From NCBI RefSeq assembly GCF_918698115.1, contig NZ_CAKKLV010000009.1:122918-186917 (forward strand): 64,000 nucleotides of DNA, given 5' to 3'. Below, in pieces: positions 35,187 through 43,207 of the stretch; position 1 is the stretch's first letter; the number at the start of each line of letters is the position of its first letter. The stretch is from Peribacillus sp. Bi96. GTDB taxonomy: Bacteria; Bacillota; Bacilli; Bacillales; DSM-1321. The notes under the pieces were generated by a model. It made no database searches and was not told the origin of the DNA. It worked only from the letters and a program-made list of their open reading frames with translations. The translations under genes and the position numbers were made by a program.

Positions 35187-35219
35187 GAACGACTTACTTT
35201 AAAGTCGTTCTTTTTTTAT
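35187..35219 (+). terminator. Terminator of galE
   Basis: GAACGACTT, 6-base loop, AAGTCGTTC, then TTTTTTT. A 65-codon open frame runs through it (35153-35350), but without a ribosome binding site. Confidence 0.85.
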
Positions 35220-35432
35220 TTTTATTACTGATGTGCGTTCTGTTATTGGCGTTCGGAGATGAGTTACCGTTGAAACGCTGGATCGAACGCTTTAATGGTG
35301 TTGCAAACAAGTATTTGAAGTTTCCGTTATTTAAACAGCAAGGAATATGAGAGTGGGGCATAGAATTAAAAGATATTGGTACTGTAAATGAGGTGGAATT
35401 TGTAAAACCAAGTTCATTAGGAGGAAGGTAGA

Positions 35433-36113
35433 TTGTCAAATGATATAAACAGTTACATTGACTATCCAATGGCAAAAATTCCAGGGGGAGAAATAAAGTT
35501 AAGAGACGATAGAATAAAAAGCAAATGGAAAACGGAAATAAGACCGTTTCGTCTTGCTTGTTATCCTGTAACCAGGGGTCTATACTATGACATTGCCAAT
35601 AAGTCACCTCATTCTTTTCATGGAGATCTAAAACCGGTTGTGAATATTTCTTGGAATGAGGCCATTTCTTTTTGTAATCTACTTTCACAGAAAGCTGGAC
35701 TGAAAGCGTGTTATTCTATAAGTAATGATGGTGAAAAAATTATATGTGATTGGGAATCAGACGGTTATCGCCTTCCTTCAGAAGCGGAGTGGCAATATGC
35801 ATGTAAAGCAGGGACGACTGGTTATAGATACGGAGTGCTTGATAAGATTGCTTGGTATAGCGAAAATTCAAAGAGCAAAATCCATGAAGTAGGAAGAAAG
35901 GAACCGAATGCATGGGGTCTGTATGATATGTTAGGGAATGTTTGGGAGTGGTGTTGGGATTTATATGATGAGCAAGTGTACGGCTCCTACCGAATTTTCC
36001 GAGGAGGCAGTTGGGCTGAAGAGGCCAGGGGTTGTGGGGCTTCATGTCGGCGTCGCAGCCATCCGTCATTTTGCATAGACGACCTTGGATTCCGACTCGC
36101 CCAATCTTTTTAA
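35433..36113 (+). CDS. FGE/sulfatase-modifying-factor fold protein
   Basis: 226-residue member of the formylglycine-generating-enzyme (SUMF1) fold. Visible are YPVTRGLYYDI, PVVNISWNEAISFCNLLS, DGYRLPSEAEWQYACKAGTTG, NAWGLYDMLGNVWEWCWD and FRGGSW...LGFRLA. The two catalytic cysteines of true FGE sit in a C-x4-C segment after GGS; here the region reads EEARGCGASCRRRSH, so their positions do not match and sulfatase activation is doubtful. Many such proteins have other or unknown roles. The start is TTG 35433 behind GGAGGAAGG. No sulfatase gene is nearby. Confidence 0.8.
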   Translation: MSNDINSYIDYPMAKIPGGEIKLRDDRIKSKWKTEIRPFRLACYPVTRGLYYDIANKSPHSFHGDLKPVVNISWNEAISFCNLLSQKAGLKACYSISNDGEKIICDWESDGYRLPSEAEWQYACKAGTTGYRYGVLDKIAWYSENSKSKIHEVGRKEPNAWGLYDMLGNVWEWCWDLYDEQVYGSYRIFRGGSWAEEARGCGASCRRRSHPSFCIDDLGFRLAQSF

Positions 36114-36166
36114 CTACAACAATAAACCAACCTTCGGGATTTTACAGCTCAACGATAGTTAATTGA

Positions 36167-36197
36167 CCGCCTTCTCTTGAAGGCGGTTTACTTTTGG
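36167..36197 (+). terminator. Rho-independent terminator
   Basis: CCGCCTTC, loop TCTT, GAAGGCGG, then TTTACTTTT. Ends the FGE-fold gene. Confidence 0.75.
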
Positions 36198-36338
36198 TGA
36201 AATAGCCTTATTTTAAGAAACATCGCAGGAGAAATATTTTAAAGCTCCCTTCAAGTCCTTTTACCAAAAAGGGATTTTAATAAGGATATAGAATTACTAA
36301 TCAGAGGTTTATCATTCATTTAATAGGAGATGTTCTGT

Positions 36339-37229
36339 TTGAAAATGGTAAGGGTATTTCATTATGATGCATTCAGTAATAAGCCGAATAAAGGAAATCC
36401 GGCTGGTGTCGTCCTAGATACAGATGGGCTGACGGAAAAGGAAATGCAAGATATAGCAAAGAAGGTGGGGTTCAATGAAACCTCTTTTCCCATTAAATCC
36501 GATATTGCCGATCTTAGGATTCGTTATTTTACACCAGGTCACGAAATGAATCTTTGTGGACACGCCACAATGGCTACCATTCATGCACTGAAGACAAGGG
36601 GATTGTTGGATAAAAACGAGCTGAAGATTGAAACAGGAGCGGGAATATTGCCAATCAAGATCGATACGACCGCGGAGCAAGAGCTATACATAACGATGAA
36701 ACAGGCCACCCCACAGTTTGAAGCGTTTAGCGGGGATAAGGGGGATTTAGCCAGTTCCCTAGGACTTGATATAGAAGATCTGGATGCGGAATTGCCAATT
36801 TTATATGGAAGTACAGGTTTATGGACTTTACTGGTTCCGATAAAAGAACGCAAAGCATTCAAAAAGATGAAGGCGAACAATAACCTGTTTCCACAAATAT
36901 TAAAGGAAATGCCTAGAGCTTCTGTTCATCCCTTTTGCTTGGAAACGGATGATCAGGATGCCCATATGCATGCACGGCATTTTTCCTCCCCGTTTTCAGG
37001 TACGCTTGAGGACCCTGTTACAGGAACGGCTTCAGGTGTAATGGGAGCTTATTATGCAAAATACAAAAAGGGTGACCTTGAAAATGAATTGAACCTGTTA
37101 ATAGAACAGGGAAATGAAATCGGTAAGGATGGCAGAGTTCACGTTACTGTTACAAAAAACCATGACACCTATGATATTGAAATTAGAGGGAATGCTGTTT
37201 ACGTTAAAGAATTTGAAGTGGAGGTATAA
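36339..37229 (+). CDS. PhzF family isomerase
   Basis: 296-residue protein of the PhzF phenazine-biosynthesis-like (diaminopimelate-epimerase fold) family: [49 protein letters not shown] and [16 protein letters not shown] mark its two half-barrels; the conserved acid is Glu near residue 45 (NETSF). Substrate unknown; no phenazine genes are near. TAGGAG at 36324-36329 abuts ATG 36330 and instead fits TTG 36339, so the shorter form is preferred. Confidence 0.85.
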   Translation: MKMVRVFHYDAFSNKPNKGNPAGVVLDTDGLTEKEMQDIAKKVGFNETSFPIKSDIADLRIRYFTPGHEMNLCGHATMATIHALKTRGLLDKNELKIETGAGILPIKIDTTAEQELYITMKQATPQFEAFSGDKGDLASSLGLDIEDLDAELPILYGSTGLWTLLVPIKERKAFKKMKANNNLFPQILKEMPRASVHPFCLETDDQDAHMHARHFSSPFSGTLEDPVTGTASGVMGAYYAKYKKGDLENELNLLIEQGNEIGKDGRVHVTVTKNHDTYDIEIRGNAVYVKEFEVEV

Positions 37230-37273
37230 GTAAGAGGAGGATGGCCGGTTGTCATTTATGATGGAAAAATATC

Positions 37274-37483
37274 ATCTTTGAATTAGGAGCTACCTTTGGA
37301 ACCTTTTGCAATTCCATCCTTATCTATGAACTTACAAATTCCACTGAGGCTTTGGGGAGCATGTGGATGTTATACTTTGTGCCATCCTTGATATTGCAAT
37401 TATTTATTAGCCATTATTTTCACCCGCCAATTACTTTACATTCATGGATCACCCCTAACGCTAGGGAGCGTACTGCTACATGA
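37274..37483 (+). pseudogene. 5' fragment of an MFS transporter gene
   Basis: An open stretch reads IFELGATFGTFCNSILIYEL, then TNSTEALGSMWMLYFVPSLILQLFI, which is the first two helices of a drug-exporter-type MFS protein. It lacks the initiation region in frame, turns into unrelated sequence (SHYFHPPITLHSW) and stops at about 37483, after roughly 70 of the expected 400 residues. The remaining ten helices are absent from the window. Confidence 0.65.
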
Positions 37484-37507
37484 AATGGAAGGTATGTTGA
37501 ACCTGTA

Positions 37508-37552
37508 AAAACCCTGATGCTTGACTTGAAACGTCAAGCATCAGGGTTTTTA
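37508..37552. terminator. Strong bidirectional terminator
   Basis: AAACCCTGATGCTTGAC, 7-base loop and its exact complement, followed by TTTTTAT; the minus strand also has an A/T run. It ends the minus-strand PadR operon. Confidence 0.85.
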
Positions 37553-37651
37553 TCAGTCTCCCATGCTCATCCCTTTTAAGGTTACGGCAGTCAGGAACAA
37601 GGTTATGCAAATGATTGAGGTGGATACGACAATCGCAATCGGTAAAGTCAT
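37553..37651 (-). CDS. 32-residue membrane peptide
   Basis: A short gene reading MTLPIAIVVSTSIICITLFL, then TAVTLKGMSMGD: one transmembrane helix with a short polar tail. AAAGGAGGG sits 8 bases before the ATG, an excellent ribosome binding site, and the start is 14 bases after the HAAS-pentapeptide gene, with the terminator directly behind. No similar named peptide is recalled. It is probably the last gene of the PadR operon. Confidence 0.65.
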   Translation of the reverse strand: MTLPIAIVVSTSIICITLFLTAVTLKGMSMGD

Positions 37652-37665
37652 TGGAAATCCCTCCT

Positions 37666-38385
37666 TTAGATGATGGTTACGCTGCTAAGATCGACCTTTG
37701 CTCCATATAAAAAGTTGTAAGTAAGTTTATTCATTGATGCTCCAGTAAAGTCGATTTTCTTTAAATCGGAAATCCGGAATTGAACATTGATGAGTGTGGC
37801 ATCGCGAAATGATGCCATTTTCAATGAAGAACCCTCGAAAATGGTTTGGTTGAATGTTTCCCCGTCAAATATAAGACCAGATAAATTACAACCTTTAAAA
37901 TGAGTCTTGTTATAAATGCTGTTCTTGAAAGTGACGCCTTTTAAATTAGCACTTTTAAATAAGGTACTCGTTAAATTGGCATTTTCAAAGATGCAATTAT
38001 TTAAGTTACTGCTCTTAAATGTGCTGTTCGTTAGGTCAGAATGACTGAAATCAGAACCGCTTAAATCGCAGGAATTAAACTTCCCATCATGCACGGATAC
38101 CGAGCGGAAGTCGGAATCCACTAAGCGTTGTCTGGAATAGTCCATGTTTATCGCCTGCTCCAGCACATTATATTGTAGATTGAGTGATTCCATCAGCTCT
38201 GATACTTCCCCAATCGAATCCACGGTCAGCTTATACGCTTCCTGCTCACTAGCACCATTCCTTTTATGGTCATTGTATTTTTCCAGTAAGTTTTGTAGCA
38301 GCTCTTCTTCCAATTCCTTTGCTGTTTTTGCACTTTCGTACGGGGCAAAAATGCTATGAACATGTGCATTCAGTTTTTCAATCAT
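37666..38385 (-). CDS. HAAS domain fused to pentapeptide repeats
   Basis: 239-residue two-domain protein. Residues 1-75 form a helical HAAS/DUF1700-like domain (MIEKLNAHVHSIFAPYES, LEEELLQNLLEKYNDHKRNG, SEQEAYKLTVDSIGEVSELM), the partner of PadR-type regulators. From about 90 to 230 pentapeptide repeats follow (FNSCDLSGSDFSHSDLTNS, FKSSNLNNCIFENANLTSTLF). In place of the usual membrane or adhesin domain behind HAAS, this one carries a beta-helix. GAAGGAAGAT precedes the ATG. It lies 16 bases behind the PadR gene and is followed by a 32-residue membrane peptide. Confidence 0.85.
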   Translation of the reverse strand: MIEKLNAHVHSIFAPYESAKTAKELEEELLQNLLEKYNDHKRNGASEQEAYKLTVDSIGEVSELMESLNLQYNVLEQAINMDYSRQRLVDSDFRSVSVHDGKFNSCDLSGSDFSHSDLTNSTFKSSNLNNCIFENANLTSTLFKSANLKGVTFKNSIYNKTHFKGCNLSGLIFDGETFNQTIFEGSSLKMASFRDATLINVQFRISDLKKIDFTGASMNKLTYNFLYGAKVDLSSVTII

Positions 38386-38401
38386 ATATCATCTTCCTTC
38401 C

Positions 38402-38731
38402 TTATAAGAGGCGTTCTAGTATGCGCTTGGCCTGCTCCCAGTCATTTTTATTTTGTGTATAGGTGTCTTCCCCGATGGAGGTGATTTTGTAATATTTCCT
38501 TCTTCCGCCTTGTGTAGCATCTCCCCAGTAAGAGAGGATGCACCCGTCTTTTTCTAGACGTTTTAAGCTGGAATACATCGTAGCTTCCTTTATTTCATAT
38601 TGCTCATTTGAACTCATGTATATCAGTTTACTGATTTCATAGCCGTATTTATCGCCACTTTGCAGGAGCTTTAGAATCATCGTATCTACATGTCCGCGAA
38701 GTAAGTCAGAGGATAGTTGTCGTTGAACCAA
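38402..38731 (-). CDS. PadR family transcriptional regulator
   Basis: 109-residue PadR regulator: LLRGHVDTMILKLLQSGDKYGYEISKLI, EIKEATMYSSLKRLEKDGCILSYWG and GGRRKYYKITSIGEDTY form the winged helix typical of the PadR-s1 type that pairs with HAAS proteins. The start is TTG, preceded by AAAGGAGGTGA at ideal spacing. It is first in an operon with a HAAS-pentapeptide protein. A palindrome in its promoter (38757-38771) is the likely operator. Confidence 0.9.
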   Translation of the reverse strand: MVQRQLSSDLLRGHVDTMILKLLQSGDKYGYEISKLIYMSSNEQYEIKEATMYSSLKRLEKDGCILSYWGDATQGGRRKYYKITSIGEDTYTQNKNDWEQAKRILERLL

Positions 38732-38756
38732 ATCCTCACCTCCTTTGGTATATCTT

Positions 38757-38780
38757 ATAGTATATTACTATGACAGTCAA
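38757..38780 (-). promoter_or_regulatory. padR promoter with palindromic operator
   Basis: On the minus strand TTGACT (38780-38775), 17 bases, TAAGAT. ATAGTA-TAT-TACTAT (38757-38771) lies in the spacer, so PadR binding there would occlude polymerase. Confidence 0.6.
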
Positions 38781-38978
38781 GGTAATTTGGTTACACAAAT
38801 ATGTGTGCGATCAGTATATTTGGAGAGGGATTTTAAGAAATGGGAAACGAATATTTGGCGTACGACATATGAAGAAATGGAAGGTATAAATAAGCACTGA
38901 TTTTCCATATATATAATAGCTTGAAGGAATTTTTTATGTTTTATAGAAGAAGTATGTGAAGAAGTGCAGGAGGCGGGA

Positions 38979-39602
38979 GTGTTGAATAATTCTTGGAATA
39001 AAATTATTTATAAGGTTTGGTCTCCAGTTTACGTCAAAATCTTCAACTCACATCTCTTTTTCAATGCCAGAACAAGAATATTTGAAGAGATATCATTTCA
39101 CGACAAAGGAAAGATTCTCTTTGTGGGTGTAGGAACGGGGGCAGATTTAGAGTTAATCAAGCATCTTGACCTTGAGGTTACAGCGATCGACCTTTCACCT
39201 GATATGCTGAAAAGGGCGAAGGGGAAATATAAAAATACTTCGATCACTTTTTTAGAGATGGATGCACAGAATATGAAATTTAATAATGAATCGTTTGATT
39301 ATATAGTTGGAAGTTTGATCCTTTCCGTCGTACCTGATGCAAAAGAATGTCTTCGGGAAATGAGCAGGGTTTTAAAAAAAGACGGGAAAATCATTCTATT
39401 CGATAAATTCATCTCTAATGATGAAAAGCCTTCATTCCCCAAAAGGCTTGTGAGACCCATCATTAGATTTTTAGGTACAGATATTGGCTTGCGATTTGAA
39501 GACTTGTTCAGCAGGCATGATAAGAATATGAAAATTGAAGAAGACCGAGCGATTATGCTGAATGGCATGTATAGAAAGATCATAATCAATAAACGAAAAT
39601 AA
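38979..39602 (+). CDS. Class I SAM-dependent methyltransferase
   Basis: 207-residue methyltransferase: KILFVGVGTGADLELIKHL is motif I (about 45-63, G-x-G-T-G), VTAIDLSPDML the acidic motif II, then FNNESFDYIVGSLILSVVPDAKECLREMSRVLKKDGKIILFDKF is the post-II to motif III region, all Methyltransf_11-like. Substrate unknown. GGAGG at 38969-38973 fits GTG 38979 or TTG 38982; the GTG upstream of the ribosome binding site at 38964 is not used. Confidence 0.8.
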   Translation: MLNNSWNKIIYKVWSPVYVKIFNSHLFFNARTRIFEEISFHDKGKILFVGVGTGADLELIKHLDLEVTAIDLSPDMLKRAKGKYKNTSITFLEMDAQNMKFNNESFDYIVGSLILSVVPDAKECLREMSRVLKKDGKIILFDKFISNDEKPSFPKRLVRPIIRFLGTDIGLRFEDLFSRHDKNMKIEEDRAIMLNGMYRKIIINKRK

Positions 39603-39647
39603 TCAGCTAATTTAATTTTATTATCTTTGTGAAAAGGAGTGGAAGGT

Positions 39648-40050
39648 ATGAAATTCCCATCAAAAAAAGATTGGTGGATGTATCCCATTTTTCTTGGAAT
39701 ATTCTTGGCGGTTCTCTCACCGGCAGTTTTGGATAAAGACTTCGCAAGTCTATGGGTCGGCATTCCCGTCATCTGTTTACTTCTCTGGGTTTGGTTCACG
39801 ACTTATTATGTCATTGAAGGTAAAACCTTAATCATTCGGTCGGCATTCATCCATAAAACCATTTCCATCCATGATATCAAATCGATTGATAGGTCCTTTA
39901 ACCCTTTATCCTCTCCAGCTCTTTCACTTGACCGTTTAAAAATACAATATGGCATTCATCATACTGCCCTCATCTCCTTTAAATCGAGAGGATTTCATTG
40001 AAGAACTATTGAAGCTGAATCCTTCAATACGGAGTAGCGTGAATGAATAG
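39648..40050 (+). pseudogene. PH-domain-like membrane protein, frameshifted
   Basis: The frame starts at ATG 39648 behind AAAAGGAG: two transmembrane helices (YPIFLGIFLAVLSPAVL, FASLWVGIPVICLLLWVWF), then a bacterial PH-like domain (YYVIEGKTLIIRSAFIHKTISIHDIKSIDRS). It stops at 39999-40001 after TALISFKSRGFH. The normal ending is found one base further on: SPLNREDFIEELLKLNPSIR, closing at 40050. A two-base loss in the TCTCC run near 39978 (or one extra base) explains it. Only the last 25 residues are affected, so partial function is possible. Confidence 0.65.
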
Positions 40051-40194
40051 AATTTACTAAATTTCACAAATAGTAGTGTAGCCATGATAAAAGGTCTTTA
40101 AGAAGCACATTTACCAGTGTGTGATCTTGATGTCTCCATTGGATTTTATAAAAAGAATGTATAATTAAAATGTGGGATTTAATGGGAGAAGGTG

Positions 40195-40905
40195 ATGGTT
40201 TTGTCGGAGACGATTACAACCTATGAAGATGTTTTAAATATGCTAGACTCGTTATTGCGTGAGCCAACTGCATTCTGGGATGGTTTTTATGAAAACCGTG
40301 AAAAGAAGATTCCCTTTTTTGAAAACCTCCCTGATGAGAATTTGATTCATTACTTTGATAGTGAATTACTTGGTTCAGGAAGGGTTCTTGAGCTTGGGTG
40401 CGGCCCTGGAAGAAATGCTATTTACCTTGCTCAAAAGGGGTGTTCTGTTGATGCGGTGGATCTTTCAAAAGAAGCCTTGGAATGGGGAAAAGAACGAGCG
40501 GCAGAAAAGAAAGTGCATGTGAACTTCATTCAAAGAAACATATTTGAGCTGGAAGTTGAGGAAGGGCAATATGACTTCGTCTATGATTCAGGCTGTTTTC
40601 ATCATATTGCTCCACATCGAAGGATTAATTATTTGGAGATGGTGAAAAAGGCGTTAAAGCCAAAAGGATTGTACTCGATTATTTGTTTTGTTGAAGGCGG
40701 TATATTAGGTGGTGCCGATATTTCAGATTGGGAGGTATATAGGCAAAGAAGCCTTAAAGGCGGATTGGGTTTTAGTGAAGAAAAAATTAAAACAATCTTT
40801 AAGGACTTTGAAGTGGTGGAAATACGTAAAATGAGGAATATGGAACAATCAAAAGAAGCCTTTGGGGTACAAGGTTTATGGACGGGTTTATTTATGAAAA
40901 AGTAA
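40195..40905 (+). CDS. Class I SAM-dependent methyltransferase
   Basis: 236-residue methyltransferase: RVLELGCGPGRNAIYLAQKG (about 64-83) is motif I, VDAVDLSKEALEWGKERAAEK motif II, then YDFVYDSGCFHHIAPHRRINYLEMVKKALKPKGLYSIICF. The length and CGPGRNA form resemble TehB/thiopurine-type enzymes acting on small molecules. GGGAGAAGG allows ATG 40195 or TTG 40201. A terminator follows at 40981. Confidence 0.8.
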   Translation: MVLSETITTYEDVLNMLDSLLREPTAFWDGFYENREKKIPFFENLPDENLIHYFDSELLGSGRVLELGCGPGRNAIYLAQKGCSVDAVDLSKEALEWGKERAAEKKVHVNFIQRNIFELEVEEGQYDFVYDSGCFHHIAPHRRINYLEMVKKALKPKGLYSIICFVEGGILGGADISDWEVYRQRSLKGGLGFSEEKIKTIFKDFEVVEIRKMRNMEQSKEAFGVQGLWTGLFMKK

Positions 40906-40980
40906 TTCTTGAGATAGGAGAAATGGTGATAAGATGGAGTTATGAGGTTGGGGATAGCTTGGCTGAATGTCACCAAAAGG

Positions 40981-41003
40981 GGATCTGGAGCAGATCCTTT
41001 TTT
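40981..41003 (+). terminator. Rho-independent terminator
   Basis: GGATCT, loop GGAGC, AGATCC, then TTTTTTT. Ends the methyltransferase gene. Confidence 0.75.
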
Positions 41004-41331
41004 TGCGTTTTAAAGAGGAGGGGGATGAAAAAGGTTGATTTGTTAACTAAAATAAAAAATGGTAAACTATAACAATAAATGAAGTGAATCAAAATGCTGC
41101 AATCCTTGGGGGGGACTTGATTTACCAGATAAATAGAAAAAGAGCAGAACCTTTTTTTTTTTTCTAAATCGGTGATTTTATGGTTTTCAAAAGCAGCTGA
41201 GAAGGTATATGGAAAGAGGGCTGTTACCCTTTCAAAACCCTGATAATGGCCGATTCAGTCTTGAGAGCGTTAAATGTATCGTGTGCCGAGACCATTTGGA
41301 ATACTAAAAAAATAAATAGGTGGAGAAGTCT
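41004..41331. other. Intergenic region before the STAS gene
   Basis: Holds a run of thirteen T near 41151-41163 and no convincing gene. A short open frame at 40878-41072 overlaps the methyltransferase and its terminator and is not coding. Confidence 0.4.
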
Positions 41332-42165
41332 ATGCATAGAAATAAAGAGCTATATTCCTTTTTATTAGGTAAGGCAACACAAATGACTGAGGATTGGTAC
41401 GCAACATTGAATAAAAATGATAAGGCGGGGGTTTATAGCTCACCTGATCCCCAAGTTATAAAGAAACTGAAACAGCAAAATAATGAATTCCACTTACATT
41501 TCTTTCAAATCTTCGTTACAGAGGAAAGGGAGTTCTTTAAGCATCTTGATGGTTGGATTGAAGATATCGGTAAGGATGAGCAACATTTAAAAACACCCGT
41601 ATATTTCATATTGAGGGAATTTTTTCGAACGCAAGAGCAATACTTGGATTATATTGACCAATTTGTTGCATTGCATGAAGAGGAATATACACAAGAGGAA
41701 ATAAACTCCTGGTATCGGATAGTGATCAAGGTTTTCAGTGAAGTGATGGAGAAGTTTACGGAAGCAAATCATAGATATGCCAATAAAATAATGAAAGCCC
41801 AACAGGCAACGATTGATGAATTGAGCTCTCCCATCATATCCCTTAAAGATAATACAGCATTGCTCCCATTGATTGGTGATATAGACACGGCGAGGGGCAT
41901 GTCCTTGCTTGAAAACACCTTACAAAAGTGCGCTGAAAAAAATGTCACTAGGCTTTTCATTGACCTATCGGGCGTTCATGCGATAGATAGTGTATCTGCT
42001 CATCAACTGTCACAATTGATTGAATCCCTGCATCTGCTTGGAATCCATACAACCCTTTCAGGACTACGACCGGAAATAGCCATAACGGCAGTCAAGCTTC
42101 AATTGCCTTTTGATAAAGTGACGATAAAATCCACGCTTGCCCAAGCGATTAATACCATTAAATAA
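41332..42165 (+). CDS. RsbR-type STAS domain protein
   Basis: 277-residue stressosome-type protein. The N-terminal 150 residues are helical (globin-like sensor module of RsbR paralogues, e.g. FFQIFVTEEREFFKHLDGWIEDIG, FFRTQEQYLDYIDQFVAL). The C-terminal STAS domain runs from about 165: SSPIISLKDNTALLPLIGDIDTARGM, RLFIDLSGVHAIDSVSAHQLSQLIESLHLLGIHTTLSGLRPEIA. Of the two threonines phosphorylated by RsbT in RsbR, the first is kept (IDTARG) but the second is serine (IDS). AGGTGGAG fits ATG 41332. No rsb genes adjoin it. Confidence 0.85.
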   Translation: MHRNKELYSFLLGKATQMTEDWYATLNKNDKAGVYSSPDPQVIKKLKQQNNEFHLHFFQIFVTEEREFFKHLDGWIEDIGKDEQHLKTPVYFILREFFRTQEQYLDYIDQFVALHEEEYTQEEINSWYRIVIKVFSEVMEKFTEANHRYANKIMKAQQATIDELSSPIISLKDNTALLPLIGDIDTARGMSLLENTLQKCAEKNVTRLFIDLSGVHAIDSVSAHQLSQLIESLHLLGIHTTLSGLRPEIAITAVKLQLPFDKVTIKSTLAQAINTIK

Positions 42166-42235
42166 TACATACGTAATCATGTCCTTGGGATGCTCGCTTT
42201 TGTGAAAATTAAGGTTTCATAAGCTTCAATGAGAA

Positions 42236-42258
42236 GGCCGCCATTTGGCGGTTTTTTT
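42236..42258 (+). terminator. Rho-independent terminator
   Basis: CCGCC, loop ATTT, GGCGG, then seven T. Ends the STAS gene. Confidence 0.75.
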
Positions 42259-42472
42259 ATCAGTAAAAGCTAGAATGATAGGATACTTAAGGCCGCGCTC
42301 TCATTATACTTACAGTTGCGAGTAAGATGTCACGGATTTTATTTCTAATGAATTGGAAGAACCTGACCAGCTGAGTTGAGGGAACATAAAATAACGGATA
42401 ATAATAACATTCTAAGTAGTATCCGCGGAAATACTGCTAGCGTTGGGTGTCAAAAAATAATCGGTAGTTGGA

Positions 42473-42508
42473 CCTGCTCTATTAAGTCTCCCTACAAATA
42501 GAGCAGGA
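42473..42508. terminator. Hairpin behind the Ktr operon
   Basis: CCTGCTCTATT (42473-42483) pairs with AATAGAGCAGG (42498-42508). It lies just after the minus-strand ktrA-like stop but has no T run, so terminator function is tentative. The 215 bases between it and the STAS terminator show nothing else. Confidence 0.45.
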
Positions 42509-42527
42509 AAGAGTGATACGGCATAGC

Positions 42528-43184
42528 TTATTCAATATTAGCAAACACGGCTAGATCTTCTTTATTACCGACGACTAAAAGCATATCTTTTTCATGAATA
42601 TTGTGATCAGGTGATGGTGCTATGATAATTTCACCATTACTCACGATGGCAATGACGCTGATATTATACTTTGCACGTAAATCAAGCTCTCTGAGGCTTT
42701 TTCCCTTCATGCTCATGGGGAGGATGATTTCCTCGATATTGTATTCTTTAGAGAGTTCTATATAGTTCAACATGTTAGGGGACAGGAGCTGATTCGCGAC
42801 CCGTTCCCCCATATCCCTCTCAGGATAGATGACCCAGTCAGCACCAACCTTGGTGAGCACTTGACCGTGATTTTTATTAAGGGCTTTGGCAATGACTTTT
42901 TCGACACCCAGCTCTTTTAAAAGCAAGGTGGTTAAAATGCTGGATTGCATATCATTCCCGATGGCTACGATGACACAATCAAAATTACGGATCCCCATGG
43001 ACTTCAATGCCTCTTCTTCAGTGGTATCCGCAATGACCGCATGGGTAACGCTTAATTCTGCATTCTCGACTCTTTCCTCGCTGATATCAATCCCCAATAC
43101 CTCTTGACCGGCCGTATACAATCTATGGGCCACACTCGTTCCGAATCTACCTAAACCGATAACGGCATATTGTCGTTTTCCCAT
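42528..43184 (-). CDS. Potassium transporter RCK subunit (KtrA/KtrC type)
   Basis: 218-residue cytosolic regulator of a Ktr potassium channel-like transporter. RCK_N: YAVIGLGRFGTSVAHRLYTAGQEVLGIDIS (Rossmann GxGxxG for ATP/NAD), VIADTTEEEALKSMGIRNFDCVIVAIGNDMQ. RCK_C (about 140-215): IEEIILPMSMKGKSLRELDLRAKYNISVIAI, the domain that binds c-di-AMP in KtrA and KtrC. AAGGAG fits ATG 43184 rather than the GTG at 43193. It is downstream of, and 23 bases from, the membrane subunit gene, the reverse of ktrAB in B. subtilis. Confidence 0.9.
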   Translation of the reverse strand: MGKRQYAVIGLGRFGTSVAHRLYTAGQEVLGIDISEERVENAELSVTHAVIADTTEEEALKSMGIRNFDCVIVAIGNDMQSSILTTLLLKELGVEKVIAKALNKNHGQVLTKVGADWVIYPERDMGERVANQLLSPNMLNYIELSKEYNIEEIILPMSMKGKSLRELDLRAKYNISVIAIVSNGEIIIAPSPDHNIHEKDMLLVVGNKEDLAVFANIE

Positions 43185-43207
43185 CTTTTTCACTCCTTCA
43201 TTTATGA

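Noticed and set aside
35153..35350. 65-codon membrane protein gene
   Set aside because: No ribosome binding site and it runs through the galE terminator; kept only as a finding.
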